The notes beneath the pieces are model-generated. The model was not told where the DNA came from and did not search any database. It saw only the letters and a program-made list of their open reading frames with translations. The position numbers were made by a program, and so were the translations under genes. Source: Paracoccus sp. C2R09 (GTDB taxonomy: Bacteria; Pseudomonadota; Alphaproteobacteria; Rhodobacterales; Rhodobacteraceae). Taken from it: a stretch of 64,000 bases of DNA. Positions 33,457 through 43,151 of the stretch are shown here, one piece after another. The DNA lies in the NCBI RefSeq assembly GCF_018860625.1, contig NZ_JAHKQB010000027.1, forward strand, positions 1 through 64,000, in the 5' to 3' direction. How positions within the stretch are numbered: position 1 is the first letter of the stretch; every line of letters starts with the position of its first letter.

Positions 33457-34017
33457 TCAGCCTTCGGTGGGGGCGGCGGTGTTGACGGTGGCGGTCTGGC
33501 CGCAGCCCGACAGCTTCTGTCCGCGAACGGTCAGGCTGGCGGTCAGGGGGAACTTCTCGTCGGCCATCGTGTCCTGGCATTCCTGCGCGCGCAGGTTCAC
33601 CACGAAGGGGCGGCCATCCAGCACGCCGACATATTCGACCCCGTCGGCAAAGACGATGCGGTCGACCGAGACGCTGCGGCCGTTCTGGTTGTCGGGTGTC
33701 CTGTAGGTGGCGCTGCCGCCGCTGATCTCGACATTCCAGAAGGGTTCGTTGCCGCGCGCGACGAAGGCGGTGGCGTTGTAGGTCAGGGGCTCGGCGCCCG
33801 GAATGGCGCGCGGAGCCTCGGCGCCGGTCTCGATCGGCTGTTCCAGCGGGCTGACGGCAGGCGGGCGCGGCTGCGCGGGATCCTGCGGTTCGGGGGCGGC
33901 TTCTTCCAGCCCGATATTGCGGCGCAGATCGGTCATGGCGGCGCTGTCGCAGCCTGCCAGGGGCAGCGTGATCAGGGCAAGAAGGGCGAGGCGCGCGGGT
34001 GCGGGACGCAGGGTCAT
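33457..34017 (-). CDS. COG3650-type lipoprotein upstream of yjbH
   Basis: A 186-residue lipoprotein with lipobox LAGC (Cys near residue 23) and a proline-rich linker. The C-terminal domain (about 90-180) has ARGNEPFWNVEISGG, YVGVLDGRPFVVNLRAQEC, a conserved-looking MADEKFPLTASLTVRG, and SGCGQ, which match the COG3650 domain of envelope proteins with unknown function. Cys pairs in QECQD and SGCG may form a disulfide. ATG 34017 is chosen because it gives a clean signal peptide; ORF codons upstream do not. It is the first gene of the set leading to yjbH and yjbF. Confidence 0.72.
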   Translation of the reverse strand: MTLRPAPARLALLALITLPLAGCDSAAMTDLRRNIGLEEAAPEPQDPAQPRPPAVSPLEQPIETGAEAPRAIPGAEPLTYNATAFVARGNEPFWNVEISGGSATYRTPDNQNGRSVSVDRIVFADGVEYVGVLDGRPFVVNLRAQECQDTMADEKFPLTASLTVRGQKLSGCGQTATVNTAAPTEG

Positions 34018-34125
34018 GGGTTCCGGCCTTTGTTCTTCGGGATCGGTCTCTGTCACGACAGCGTTAGCAATCGCGGCCCCCTTGGGCAAGCGCCGCCGCC
34101 CCATCGGCCCCCCTTCAGGCGGCTT

Positions 34126-35508
34126 TCAGCAATTGGGCACGTTGACCGCCAGCCCGCCCAGGGATGTCTCCTTGTACTTCTCGCTCATGTCCTGCCCCGT
34201 CTGGCGCATCGTCTCGATCGCCGCGTCCAGCGGCACGATGTGATCGCCGTCCCCGCGCAGCGCCAGGCTGGCCGCGCTGACCGCCTTGATCGCGCCCAAC
34301 CCGTTTCGTTCGATGCAGGGCACCTGGACCAGGCCGCGCACCGGATCACAGGTCATGCCAAGGTGGTGTTCCAGCGCGATCTCGGCCGCGTTCTCGATCT
34401 GGCGGGGGCTGCCGCCCAGCACGGCGGCCAGTCCCGCGGCGGCCATGGCGCTGGCGCTGCCCACCTCGGCCTGGCAGCCGCATTCCGCCCCCGAGATTGA
34501 GGCGTTGTGCTTGATCAGCCCGCCCACGGCGGCCGCGGTCAGCAGGAAATCGGGCAGAAGCCGGGTCGAGGCGCCCGGAACATGGTCCAGCCAATATTTC
34601 AGCACGGCGGGCAGCGTTCCCGCCGCACCGTTGGTGGGCGCCGTCACGACCCGACCGCCTGCCGCGTTCTCCTCGTTCACGGCCATCGCATAGGTGGACA
34701 TCCAGTCGTTCACCACATGGGGCGCGGTCATGTTCATGCCGCGCTCCTCCATAAGGGCGCGGTGGATGCCCGGCGCGCGGCGGCGCACGTTCAGCCCGCC
34801 GGGCAGCACCCCGTCGGTCGCAAGGCCGCGGTCGAGGCAATCCGACATCACCTCCCAGATCCGCTCGATCCCGCGATGCAGGTCGTTGCGGGACCGGAAG
34901 CACAGCTCGTTCTCCTCCTTCATGCGGGCGATGGACTTGCCCGAGGATGCGGCCATCTCCAGCATCTGGCCCGCGGTCGCGAAGGGGAAGGGGACCGCAT
35001 TGGCGGCGTCGCTGCGATCCTGGTCGCCGCGCCGTTCCAGTTCCTCGGCCGTCATGACGAAGCCGCCACCGATCGAGTAGTAGACCTTGTGGAAGATCAC
35101 GTCGCCCTGCGCATCGGTCGCGGCGATGGTCATGCCGTTCGTGTGGCCGGGCAGGGGCGTGTCGTAGTCGAAGCGCAGATCCGCGTCGGGATCGAAGGCC
35201 AGCGGCTGCAGGTCCGGGGGCGTCAGGCGGCGGTCGCGGCGGATCAGCTCCAGCGCCTGTTCGGCCCGGTCCTGGTCCATCGCATCGGGGGTGAAACCCT
35301 GCAGCCCGAGGATCGCGGCACGGTCGGTCGCATGGCCCTTGCCGGTGAATGCAAGGCTTCCGTGCAGGCTGACGCGAAGGCCATGGGCGCGGAACGGCTG
35401 CGCGCGCAGCGATTCGAGAAACCGTGCCGCCGCGATCATCGGTCCCATCGTATGAGAGGAGGAAGGTCCGACACTGACCTTGAAAAGGTCGAAAACCGAC
35501 AGGAACAT
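34126..35508 (-). CDS. sdaA: L-serine ammonia-lyase, iron-sulfur type
   Basis: A 460-residue single-chain L-serine dehydratase that deaminates serine to pyruvate with a [4Fe-4S] cluster. The beta domain opens with [21 protein letters not shown], and the alpha domain holds the cluster cysteines in [35 protein letters not shown] and nearby. [16 protein letters not shown] is the substrate-loop motif. ATG 35508 follows GAGGGCAGC and gives the family start; a long upstream extension in frame has no similarity. The 256-base gap to dusB (35509-35764) is the longest non-coding stretch here and holds presumably two divergent promoters that I cannot place. Confidence 0.95.
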   Translation of the reverse strand: MFLSVFDLFKVSVGPSSSHTMGPMIAAARFLESLRAQPFRAHGLRVSLHGSLAFTGKGHATDRAAILGLQGFTPDAMDQDRAEQALELIRRDRRLTPPDLQPLAFDPDADLRFDYDTPLPGHTNGMTIAATDAQGDVIFHKVYYSIGGGFVMTAEELERRGDQDRSDAANAVPFPFATAGQMLEMAASSGKSIARMKEENELCFRSRNDLHRGIERIWEVMSDCLDRGLATDGVLPGGLNVRRRAPGIHRALMEERGMNMTAPHVVNDWMSTYAMAVNEENAAGGRVVTAPTNGAAGTLPAVLKYWLDHVPGASTRLLPDFLLTAAAVGGLIKHNASISGAECGCQAEVGSASAMAAAGLAAVLGGSPRQIENAAEIALEHHLGMTCDPVRGLVQVPCIERNGLGAIKAVSAASLALRGDGDHIVPLDAAIETMRQTGQDMSEKYKETSLGGLAVNVPNC

Positions 35509-35764
35509 GCTGCCCTCGCTGCCTTTGGGGGGTTGCGCTTTGCGGGCCATCCAAGCACGACGACGACCATGCCGCCATGCCTCCCGCGACCATTTCGCCC
35601 ACCGGTTGCGACATCGCGATGCGGTTCTGGTGGGCTGTCCAGTCTGCCTGTTATTATGGCATGATGCACAAATAAAGAACAGCAAGGCCGCGCCTGCGAA
35701 ATAGGCAGGCGATGGCCGCTCTGCCCGACTTGCGGGCGTTATCAACCAAGGTGAAGGAACAGTT

Positions 35765-36769
35765 ATGCAGCGACCCGAACCGATCATACTTGGGGACAAC
35801 ACGCTCGGCGCACCGGTCTTTCTTGCGCCGATGGCGGGGATCACCGATCTGCCCTTCCGGCGGGCGGTCGCGCGTTTTGGCGCGGGCCTGCTGGTTAGCG
35901 AGATGGTCGCGTCCTCGGAAATGGTGACCCCGCGCCCCTCGACCCGTGCCGCCGTGCGCGCCAAGGCCCTGACCGAGGGCGCGCTGCCCGTCAGCGTCCA
36001 GATCGCGGGCCGCGAGGCCGGGGCCATGGCCGAAACCGCCCGCATCGTCGAGGGCATGGGTGCGCGCATCATCGACATCAACATGGGCTGCCCCGCCAAG
36101 AAGGTGACGGGCGGCTTGTCGGGATCGGCGCTGATGCGCGATCTGGACCACGCGCTGAGCCTGATCGACGCGGTGGTGGGGGCGGTGGACGTGCCCGTCA
36201 CGCTGAAGATGCGTCTTGGCTGGGACGAGACCTGCCTGAACGCCGCCGAGCTTTCGGCGCGGGCGCGGGATGCGGGTGTGGCGATGCTGACGGTGCATGG
36301 CCGCACGCGGTCGCAATTCTACAAGGGCCAGGCGGATTGGAACGCGATCCGCCCGGTGGCCGATCTGCCGAACCGCCCGCCGCTGGTGGCCAATGGCGAC
36401 ATCGTCGATGCCGACAGCGCCCGCCGCGCCTTCGCGCAATCGGGCGCCGATGCGGTGATGATCGGGCGCGGTGCGCAGGGTCGGCCCTGGATCCTGGCGC
36501 AGATCGCACATCAGCTGTGGGGCACGCCCGCGCCCGTCATCCCGCAGGGTGCCGCCCTGGCCGATCTTGTGGCCGAGCATTACGAGGACATCCTCGATTT
36601 CCACGGGGCCGAGCTGGGCCTGCGCGTCGCGCGCAAGCATCTGGGCTGGTATGCCGAGGCAAACGGCGCACCGCTGCGTGCCGAGATGCTGCGCGCGCCC
36701 ACCCCCGAGGCGACGCTGGCGCTGATCCGGCAGGCCTTCACCGATACCACGACCGAGGCCGCCGCATGA
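35765..36769 (+). CDS. dusB: tRNA-dihydrouridine synthase DusB (NifR3 family)
   Basis: A 334-residue FMN enzyme that reduces uridines in the tRNA D-loop. The N-terminal FLAPMAGITDLPFRRAVARFG, the catalytic Cys in INMGCPAKKVTGGLSGSALM and the FMN/phosphate site VMIGRGAQGRPWIL are all present. The family was first called NifR3 because it precedes ntrBC in Rhodobacter, as here. AAGGA 7 bases before ATG 35765 supports the start. The stop overlaps ntrB (ATGA), making dusB the first gene of the nitrogen-control operon. Confidence 0.96.
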   Translation: MQRPEPIILGDNTLGAPVFLAPMAGITDLPFRRAVARFGAGLLVSEMVASSEMVTPRPSTRAAVRAKALTEGALPVSVQIAGREAGAMAETARIVEGMGARIIDINMGCPAKKVTGGLSGSALMRDLDHALSLIDAVVGAVDVPVTLKMRLGWDETCLNAAELSARARDAGVAMLTVHGRTRSQFYKGQADWNAIRPVADLPNRPPLVANGDIVDADSARRAFAQSGADAVMIGRGAQGRPWILAQIAHQLWGTPAPVIPQGAALADLVAEHYEDILDFHGAELGLRVARKHLGWYAEANGAPLRAEMLRAPTPEATLALIRQAFTDTTTEAAA

Positions 36770-37878
36770 CGACACCGCGCCCCCGCGACTTCATCGAGGC
36801 CGATCCCGGACCCTGCTGGCATTCGCTGCCGCTGCCTGCCGTGATCCTCGATGCCGAGGGGCGCGTGGCCGCCATGAACGACGCGGCCGAATTCTGGCTG
36901 AACGTGTCGCGCAACTGGTCGCTGGGCAAGCATCTGGAAGGCGACGACATGGCGACGCGGCTGCGCATCTCGCCCCCGGTGGCGTCGCTGGTGGCCCGCG
37001 TCGATACGACCGAGGATGCCTTCTATCACAGCCAGGCGGTGTTCGAGATCGGCGATCGCGCGGGCGGTCACCAGTCGCGCCGCGCGGCGATCCATGCGGG
37101 TTCGGCCGGTCTGGGCGGCGGCGTCAGCCTGATGATCGTCCCCGACGAGGCCGACGCGATGAACCAGACCCGCAGCGTGCGCAGCGTCGCGCGCAGCGCC
37201 ATCGGCATGGCCGAGATGCTGGCCCACGAGATCAAGAACCCGCTGGCGGGCATTCGCGGGGCCGCGCAGCTGATGGGCATGAACGCATCCCCCGAGGATC
37301 GCGAGATGGCCGAGATGATCGTCAGCGAGAGCCGCCGCATCGTGGCGCTGCTGGACCAGGTGGAACGCTTCGGCGACACCTCTCCTCCGGCGCTGGGCCC
37401 GCTGAACGTGCATGACGTGCTGGAACAGGTGCGCCGCTCGGCGCAGGTGGGCTTTGCCAAGGACGTGAAGATCGTCACCGATTACGACCCGTCGCTGCCG
37501 GTGGCGCTGGCCGATGCCGACCAGCTGATGCAGGTCTGCCTGAACCTGGTCAAGAACGCGGCCGAGGCGCTGAAGGACAAGGCCGGCGGCACGATCAGGT
37601 TGCACAGCTTCTATGACCACACGCTGCGCCGCCCCCCGAGCGACGCCGACCCCGCCGGCCGCGCGCTGCCCCTGCAGATCGAGATCGAGGATAACGGGCC
37701 GGGCTTCCCCCCCGAGATCGCCGATCAGGTCTTCGAGCCCTTCGTCTCGGGGCGCGAGAACGGCACCGGCCTGGGGCTGGCGCTGGTCAGCAAGATCGTC
37801 ACCGACCACGGTGCGCTGATCCGGGTGGACAGCCGCCCCGGACGCACCGTTTTCCGCATTTCTCTGCCCAAGGCATAA
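36766..37878 (+). CDS. ntrB: Nitrogen regulation sensor histidine kinase NtrB
   Basis: A 370-residue soluble two-component kinase. A PAS domain covers residues 20-130, the phospho-acceptor is His154 in LAHEIKNPLAGIRGAAQLM, and the ATPase domain shows the N box (NLVKNAAEAL), G1 (DNGPGFPPEIA) and G2 (GTGLGLALV) boxes. With PII it phosphorylates or dephosphorylates NtrC according to nitrogen status. It starts inside the dusB stop and is followed 11 bases later by ntrC. Confidence 0.96.
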   Translation: MTTPRPRDFIEADPGPCWHSLPLPAVILDAEGRVAAMNDAAEFWLNVSRNWSLGKHLEGDDMATRLRISPPVASLVARVDTTEDAFYHSQAVFEIGDRAGGHQSRRAAIHAGSAGLGGGVSLMIVPDEADAMNQTRSVRSVARSAIGMAEMLAHEIKNPLAGIRGAAQLMGMNASPEDREMAEMIVSESRRIVALLDQVERFGDTSPPALGPLNVHDVLEQVRRSAQVGFAKDVKIVTDYDPSLPVALADADQLMQVCLNLVKNAAEALKDKAGGTIRLHSFYDHTLRRPPSDADPAGRALPLQIEIEDNGPGFPPEIADQVFEPFVSGRENGTGLGLALVSKIVTDHGALIRVDSRPGRTVFRISLPKA

Positions 37879-37889
37879 GGACCCGACAC

Positions 37890-39347
37890 ATGGACGGAAC
37901 CGTTCTGATCGCTGATGACGACCGCACCATCCGCACGGTGCTGACCCAGGCGCTGACCCGCGCCGGATGCAGGGTCCATGCCACGGGCAGCCTTGCGCAG
38001 CTGGCCAAATGGGTCGACGAGGGGCGCGGCGACCTTGTCATCACCGACGTGATGATGCCCGACGGCAACGGCATCGACCGCATCCCCGCCATGCGAGAGG
38101 CGCGGCCCGACCTGCCGGTGATCGTGATCTCGGCGCAGAACACCATCGTGACCGCGATCCGCGCGACCGAGGCCGAGGCCTTCGAATACCTGCCCAAGCC
38201 CTTCGATCTGCCGGACCTGATGACCAAGGCCAATCAGGCCCTGTCGCGCCGCCCGCGCAAGTCGGACCCGGTCCCCGAGCCGCTGCAGATATCCCGAGAG
38301 GCGGCCGATCCCGCCATGCCGCTGATCGGTCATGCCCCGGCCATGCAGGCGCTGTTCCGCATGGTCGCGCGGGTGCTGAACGCCGATCTGGCCGTGATCA
38401 TCGCGGGCGAGGCCGGCGTCGGCAAGACGACCATCGCGCGCAGCTTCCACGAACTGTCCGATCGCCGCGACGGGGGGCTGGCCTTCCTGACCTCGGCCGA
38501 TGCGGGTGAGGATGCGGTCTCTCGTGCCGCCGAGAAGGCCCGCGGCGGCACCATCGTGATCGAGAACCCGGCAGGTTTCGACACCGCGGCACAGGCCCGC
38601 CTGATCGGCCTGATCGAGGCGATGGAGACCGGTCCCGACCGCGCCAACGCCCCCCGCATCGTGGCGACCACCGGACCCGATCCGCAGGCGGACGTGTCCT
38701 CGGGGCGCCTGCGCTCGGATCTCTACTATCGCCTGGCGGGGGTGACGATCAGCGTGCCGCCGCTGCGGTCGCGGGTGGATGACATCCTGCCGCTGGCCGC
38801 GCATCTGCTGGCACGCGCGCAGGCCTACGGCCTGCCGGAACGCAACCTGTCGGACGATGCGGCAGCGCTTCTGCGCGCCCATCCCTTCCCCGGCAATGTC
38901 CGCGAGCTGGAGAACATGATGCGCCGCCTGGCGCTGACCGCCAGCGGTCCGGTCATCAGCATCGACGAGATGCGCGAGGCGCTGGCCCAGCATGGCGGCG
39001 GTCGCGGCGCCCCGGCGCAGCAGGCCGCGGCCCCTGCCGCCATGCCCGATTACAGCGAACCTGCAGCGACGCCGATGGCCAGCCACGGGACGGGCGCGAA
39101 CCTGTCGGATTCGGTGGAACAGCACCTTCAGCGCTATTTCGATCTGCATGGCGACAGCCTGCCGCCTCCGGGGCTGTACGACCGCATCCTGCGCGAGGTC
39201 GAGCGTCCGCTGCTGCAGGTGGCGCTGGATGCCACCGGCGGAAACCAGCTTCGCTGCGCGGATCTGCTGGGCATCAACCGCAATACGTTGCGCAAGAAGC
39301 TGACCGAGCTGAATATCGAGGTGACACGGCGCCGCAAACTGATGTAA
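37890..39347 (+). CDS. ntrC: Nitrogen response regulator NtrC lacking the sigma-54 contact loop
   Basis: A 485-residue regulator: receiver domain with phospho-acceptor Asp53 (VITDVMMPDG), AAA+ domain with Walker A GEAGVGKT (173-180), and Fis-type helix-turn-helix near 440-480 (NQLRCADLLGINRNTLRKKL). The central domain has no GAFTGA loop; the expected region reads SADAGEDAVSRAAEKARGG. Walker B is also degenerate: GGTIVIENPAG instead of a DE pair. Rhodobacter capsulatus NtrC likewise lacks GAFTGA and activates sigma-70 polymerase, so the same is inferred. A Pro/Ala-rich linker (about 370-410) precedes the DNA-binding domain. Confidence 0.95.
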   Translation: MDGTVLIADDDRTIRTVLTQALTRAGCRVHATGSLAQLAKWVDEGRGDLVITDVMMPDGNGIDRIPAMREARPDLPVIVISAQNTIVTAIRATEAEAFEYLPKPFDLPDLMTKANQALSRRPRKSDPVPEPLQISREAADPAMPLIGHAPAMQALFRMVARVLNADLAVIIAGEAGVGKTTIARSFHELSDRRDGGLAFLTSADAGEDAVSRAAEKARGGTIVIENPAGFDTAAQARLIGLIEAMETGPDRANAPRIVATTGPDPQADVSSGRLRSDLYYRLAGVTISVPPLRSRVDDILPLAAHLLARAQAYGLPERNLSDDAAALLRAHPFPGNVRELENMMRRLALTASGPVISIDEMREALAQHGGGRGAPAQQAAAPAAMPDYSEPAATPMASHGTGANLSDSVEQHLQRYFDLHGDSLPPPGLYDRILREVERPLLQVALDATGGNQLRCADLLGINRNTLRKKLTELNIEVTRRRKLM

Positions 39348-39422
39348 AACCGCCACAGGGGCGCAGCGCGAATACAACGCGCTGGCCATTCTGGAAGCCG
39401 CGTCAGACGGCAAGTGGGGGTT

Positions 39423-41681
39423 ATGTCGGGCCTCGTGGCAGGTTTGAGCTGGGACAGGTTGGCGCGTCTGCGCCTGCCGCGGCATTGGCGGGGCGCGACG
39501 ACCTGGATCGTGCTGATCACCGGCATGGTGCTGGCCGTCGCGACATTCGCCGTGATGACCCCCTTCGGACGGGACTGGCCGGGGCACATGCTGCGTGCCG
39601 TTCTGCTGGCCGATCTTTTGTATCTTCTGGTGCTGGTGGCCTTCATCGTGGCCCGCATGGCACGACTGATCTCGGCGCGCAGACGTGCGGCGCCGGCGTC
39701 CCGGCTGCATGCGCGGCTGGTCGCGATCTTCGCGGGGCTGGCGCTGATCCCGACGGTGCTGGTGGCGCTGTTCGCGGGCTTTCTGGTCAATATCGGGCTC
39801 GAGGGCTGGTTCTCGGACCGGGTGCAGCAGGTGGTGACCACCTCGCAGGCCGCGGCCGAGGCCTATCAGGCCGAACATCGCAGCGACCTGGCCGAGGATG
39901 CGCGCGCCCTGGCGGGCGTCCTGATGCAAGCGGGGCGGGCGAACCCGCTGATCGAGGATGGCGAGATGCGCCAGCTGCTGGCGCAGGGCCAGAGCCTGAT
40001 CCAGCGCGGCCTGCGCGAGGCCTATATCATCAACGGCGCCGGAGAGATCCGCGCGCGCGGCGAACGCAGCTACCTGTTCTGGTACGAACAGCCCGGCAGC
40101 GACGATCTGGACCGGGCGCAGACCGACGGGCTGGTCCTGATCGAGGATTGGGACAATGACGAGTTCCGCGCCCTCGTGGCGCTGCCGCCGCTGGCCGACC
40201 GATACCTCTATGTGACGCGGGACGTCGATGGCAGCCTTCTGGGGCTGGTGGACGACACCCGCGCGACGGCCGGCGATTACCGCCAGCTCGAGGAGATGCG
40301 CAGCCAGGTGCTGCTGGAATTCTCGCTGGTCTATCTGGGCTTCGCGCTGCTGCTGGTGGCGGTGGCGATCTGGCTGGGCCTGTGGTTCGCAAGCCGCCTG
40401 TCGCGGCCCATCGGGCTGCTGGCGCAGGCATCCGAACAGGTGGGCCGGGGCGATCTGGACCTGCAGATCCCCGAACCCCGGACCGGCGACGAGATCCAGA
40501 CCCTGGGGCAGTCCTTCAACCGCATGACCCGGCAGCTGAAGGCGCAGCGCGAGGAGCTGATCGAGAGCTACCGCGTCAGCGACGAGCAGCGCCGCCTGTT
40601 CGACAACGTGCTGGGCTCGGTCACCTCGGGGGTGATCGGCCTGGATGCCGCCGGAGAGATCGATTTCGTCAACCGCTCGGCCAGCCGCCTGCTGGGGCTG
40701 GACCCCAAGCTGGATATCGACGCGCTGCTGTCCGAGCTGGTCCCCGAATTCGAGCCGCTGTTCGAGAAGCTGTCCTCCTCGGTCGCGGAAACCGTGCAGG
40801 ACGAGGTGCGCCTGATGCGCCAGTCGCGACTGGAGAGCCTGCTGGTGCGCATGGCGGTCCGGCGCGGCAACGATGGCGCGCTGGAGGGTTACGTGGTCGC
40901 CTTCGACGACGTGACCGAGCTGGTCAGCGCGCAGCGCATGGCCGCATGGGGCGATGTCGCGCGCCGTGTCGCCCACGAGATCAAGAACCCGCTGACGCCG
41001 ATTCAGCTGTCGGCCGAGCGTCTGCGCCGCAAGTTCGCGCCCCTGGCCCCCGAAGAGGACCGCCCGGCGCTGGACCAGTATGTCGAGGTGATCATCCGCC
41101 AGACGAACGACCTGCGGCGCATCGTGGACGAGTTCAGCCGCTTTGCCCGGATGCCCGAACCCGACCGCGCCGAAACCGACATCGCGGCCCTTCTGTCCGA
41201 GATCGTGATCCTGCAGCAGGACGCGCTGCCGGGCGGCGTGGTGACGCGGATCCCCGATCAGCCGGTGATCGTCGATTGCGATCCGGGCATGTTGCGGCAG
41301 GCACTGACGAACATCCTCAAGAACGCGGGCGAGGCGGTCGAGGAAAGGGCGGCCGACGCCCCCGAGGGGTGGCGGCCCCGGATCGAGGTCCGGATGCAGG
41401 CCGAACCCGAGATGGTGGTGATGCAGGTCGAGGATAACGGCCCCGGCCTGCCCGCCGACCGGTCGCGCCTGTTCGAGCCCTATGTGACGCTGAAGGCGCA
41501 GGGGACCGGGCTGGGCCTGCCCATCGTGAAGAAGATCGTCGAGGAACATGGCGGCAGCCTGACCCTGACGGATGCGCCCGACGGGCAGGGCGCATTGGCC
41601 GAAATCCGACTGCCGCGCGAACGCCATCCGGTGCGCGCGGCCAAGAAGAGCAGACAGGAAAACAGCGAGGCGACTGCATGA
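39423..41681 (+). CDS. ntrY: Membrane sensor histidine kinase NtrY
   Basis: A 752-residue transmembrane kinase. Three or so N-terminal membrane helices (to about residue 135) are followed by a periplasmic sensor stretch, another helix near 300-325, a HAMP region (SRPIGLLAQASEQVGRGDLDLQIPEP begins it), a PAS domain, the HisKA motif RVAHEIKNPLTPIQLSAERL and HATPase_c boxes (NILKNAGEAVEE, DNGPGLPADRS, GTGLGLPIVKKIVEEHGG). It works with NtrX in nitrogen and redox/respiratory control. ATG 39423 follows a GGGGG stretch; GTG 39414 is in frame but less likely. The ATGA overlap joins it to ntrX. Confidence 0.95.
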   Translation: MSGLVAGLSWDRLARLRLPRHWRGATTWIVLITGMVLAVATFAVMTPFGRDWPGHMLRAVLLADLLYLLVLVAFIVARMARLISARRRAAPASRLHARLVAIFAGLALIPTVLVALFAGFLVNIGLEGWFSDRVQQVVTTSQAAAEAYQAEHRSDLAEDARALAGVLMQAGRANPLIEDGEMRQLLAQGQSLIQRGLREAYIINGAGEIRARGERSYLFWYEQPGSDDLDRAQTDGLVLIEDWDNDEFRALVALPPLADRYLYVTRDVDGSLLGLVDDTRATAGDYRQLEEMRSQVLLEFSLVYLGFALLLVAVAIWLGLWFASRLSRPIGLLAQASEQVGRGDLDLQIPEPRTGDEIQTLGQSFNRMTRQLKAQREELIESYRVSDEQRRLFDNVLGSVTSGVIGLDAAGEIDFVNRSASRLLGLDPKLDIDALLSELVPEFEPLFEKLSSSVAETVQDEVRLMRQSRLESLLVRMAVRRGNDGALEGYVVAFDDVTELVSAQRMAAWGDVARRVAHEIKNPLTPIQLSAERLRRKFAPLAPEEDRPALDQYVEVIIRQTNDLRRIVDEFSRFARMPEPDRAETDIAALLSEIVILQQDALPGGVVTRIPDQPVIVDCDPGMLRQALTNILKNAGEAVEERAADAPEGWRPRIEVRMQAEPEMVVMQVEDNGPGLPADRSRLFEPYVTLKAQGTGLGLPIVKKIVEEHGGSLTLTDAPDGQGALAEIRLPRERHPVRAAKKSRQENSEATA

Positions 41682-43069
41682 GTGACATCCTGATCGTCGA
41701 TGACGAACGCGATATCCGTGAACTGATCTCGGACATCCTGAAGGACGAGGGCTTCGAGACCCGTCTGGCCGCCAATTCCGACGAGGCGGTGGGCGCGCTG
41801 AACGAACAGGAGCCCTCGTTGATGATCCTGGACATCTGGCTGAAGGACAGCCGGATGGACGGGATCGACATCCTGAAGCAGGTCAAGCGCAACAATCCCG
41901 ACGTACCGGTGATCATCATCTCGGGGCATGGCAACATCGAGATCGCGGTGGCGGCCATCAAGCAGGGCGCCTACGATTTCATCGAGAAGCCCTTCAACAT
42001 CGACCAGCTGATGGTGGTCATCAACCGCGCGATGGAAACCAGCCGCCTGCGCCGCGAGAACAGCACCCTGCGCCGCGGTGGCGAACGCAACACCGAGATG
42101 CTGGGCCAGTCCATCGCCTTCAAGCGCCTGCGCGACGGGCTGGACAAGGTCGCCAAGTCGAACGGCCGGGTGATGCTGTCGGGCGAACCCGGTACCGGCA
42201 AGGAGCTGGCCGCGCGCTATATCCATGCGCACAGCCCGCGTGCCTCGGCGCCCTTCATCACCGTTCCCTGCGCCACCATCGAACCCGAGCGCATGGAGGA
42301 GGTGCTGTTCGGTCGCGAGACGCCGGAACGCGGGATCGAACCGGGGCTGCTGGAACAGGCCCATGGCGGCATCATCTATTTCGACGAGGTGGGCGACATG
42401 CCCGTGGGCACCCAGCCCAAGATCCTGCGCGTGCTGACCGAACAGCAGTTCATGCGCGCGGGCGGCACCGACCGGGTGCGGGTGGATCTGCGGGTCCTGT
42501 CCTCGACCAATCGCGACCTGCCGACCGAGATTGCGGCGGGCCGGTTCCGGCAGGAACTGTACGACCGGCTGAACGTGGTCCCCATCGCCGTGCCGTCGCT
42601 GGCCGACCGCCGAGAGGATATCGGCCATCTTGCGCGGCATTTCATCGAGGTGTTCCACCAGCAGCAGGGCCTGACCCCGCGCGACCTGCCCGAAGAGACG
42701 ATCGCGGCGCTGCAATCCATGCGCTGGCCCGGCAATATCCGCCAGCTGCGCAACGTGATCGAGCGGGTGCTGATCCTGGCCGAGGGCAGCGGCGCGATCC
42801 AGCCCTCGGAACTGGAGCCCCAGGGCGCCACGCCCGAGAATGGCGACGCGCTGAGCCTCGGCCCGCAGATCACCTCGATGGCGCTGCGCGAGGCGCGCGA
42901 GCTGTTCGAGCGCGAATACCTGGTCGCGCAGATCAACCGCTTCGGCGGCAATATCAGCCGCACCGCGCAATTCGTGGGGATGGAGCGCAGCGCGCTGCAT
43001 CGCAAGCTGAAATCGCTCGGGGTCGTCGGCGGCGCGCGCAGCGACGAAGAGATGGTGCTGGGCAAATAG
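41678..43069 (+). CDS. ntrX: Response regulator NtrX
   Basis: A 463-residue NtrC-family regulator, partner of NtrY. The receiver phospho-acceptor is Asp52 (LMILDIWLKDS). The AAA+ domain has an intact Walker A GEPGTGKE (169-176) and Walker B (HGGIIYFDEVGDM, about 229-241). Where active sigma-54 activators carry GAFTGA, this protein reads FGRETPERGIEPG, so classical sigma-54 activation is unlikely. The C-terminal Fis-type helix-turn-helix is ISRTAQFVGMERSALHRKLK. It is translationally coupled to ntrY and followed by trkA after 82 bases. Confidence 0.95.
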   Translation: MSDILIVDDERDIRELISDILKDEGFETRLAANSDEAVGALNEQEPSLMILDIWLKDSRMDGIDILKQVKRNNPDVPVIIISGHGNIEIAVAAIKQGAYDFIEKPFNIDQLMVVINRAMETSRLRRENSTLRRGGERNTEMLGQSIAFKRLRDGLDKVAKSNGRVMLSGEPGTGKELAARYIHAHSPRASAPFITVPCATIEPERMEEVLFGRETPERGIEPGLLEQAHGGIIYFDEVGDMPVGTQPKILRVLTEQQFMRAGGTDRVRVDLRVLSSTNRDLPTEIAAGRFRQELYDRLNVVPIAVPSLADRREDIGHLARHFIEVFHQQQGLTPRDLPEETIAALQSMRWPGNIRQLRNVIERVLILAEGSGAIQPSELEPQGATPENGDALSLGPQITSMALREARELFEREYLVAQINRFGGNISRTAQFVGMERSALHRKLKSLGVVGGARSDEEMVLGK

Positions 43070-43151
43070 AGCCACGCTTGCGCGCCCCGACCCCGCGTCA
43101 TAGGCAAGGGGGCAGGGCGCGCCACGCGCATGGGCCATTCGGGGGCACGAC

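Noticed and set aside
31608..33485. A 625-codon plus-strand frame opposite yjbH
   Set aside because: Antisense to a gene with signal peptide and YjbH patterns; no motif of its own.
37725..41627. A 1300-codon open frame on the minus strand through ntrC and ntrY
   Set aside because: The plus strand holds ntrB, ntrC and ntrY with full motif sets. In GC-rich DNA the opposite strand is often open; the translation is His/Gln/Arg-rich with no domain pattern.
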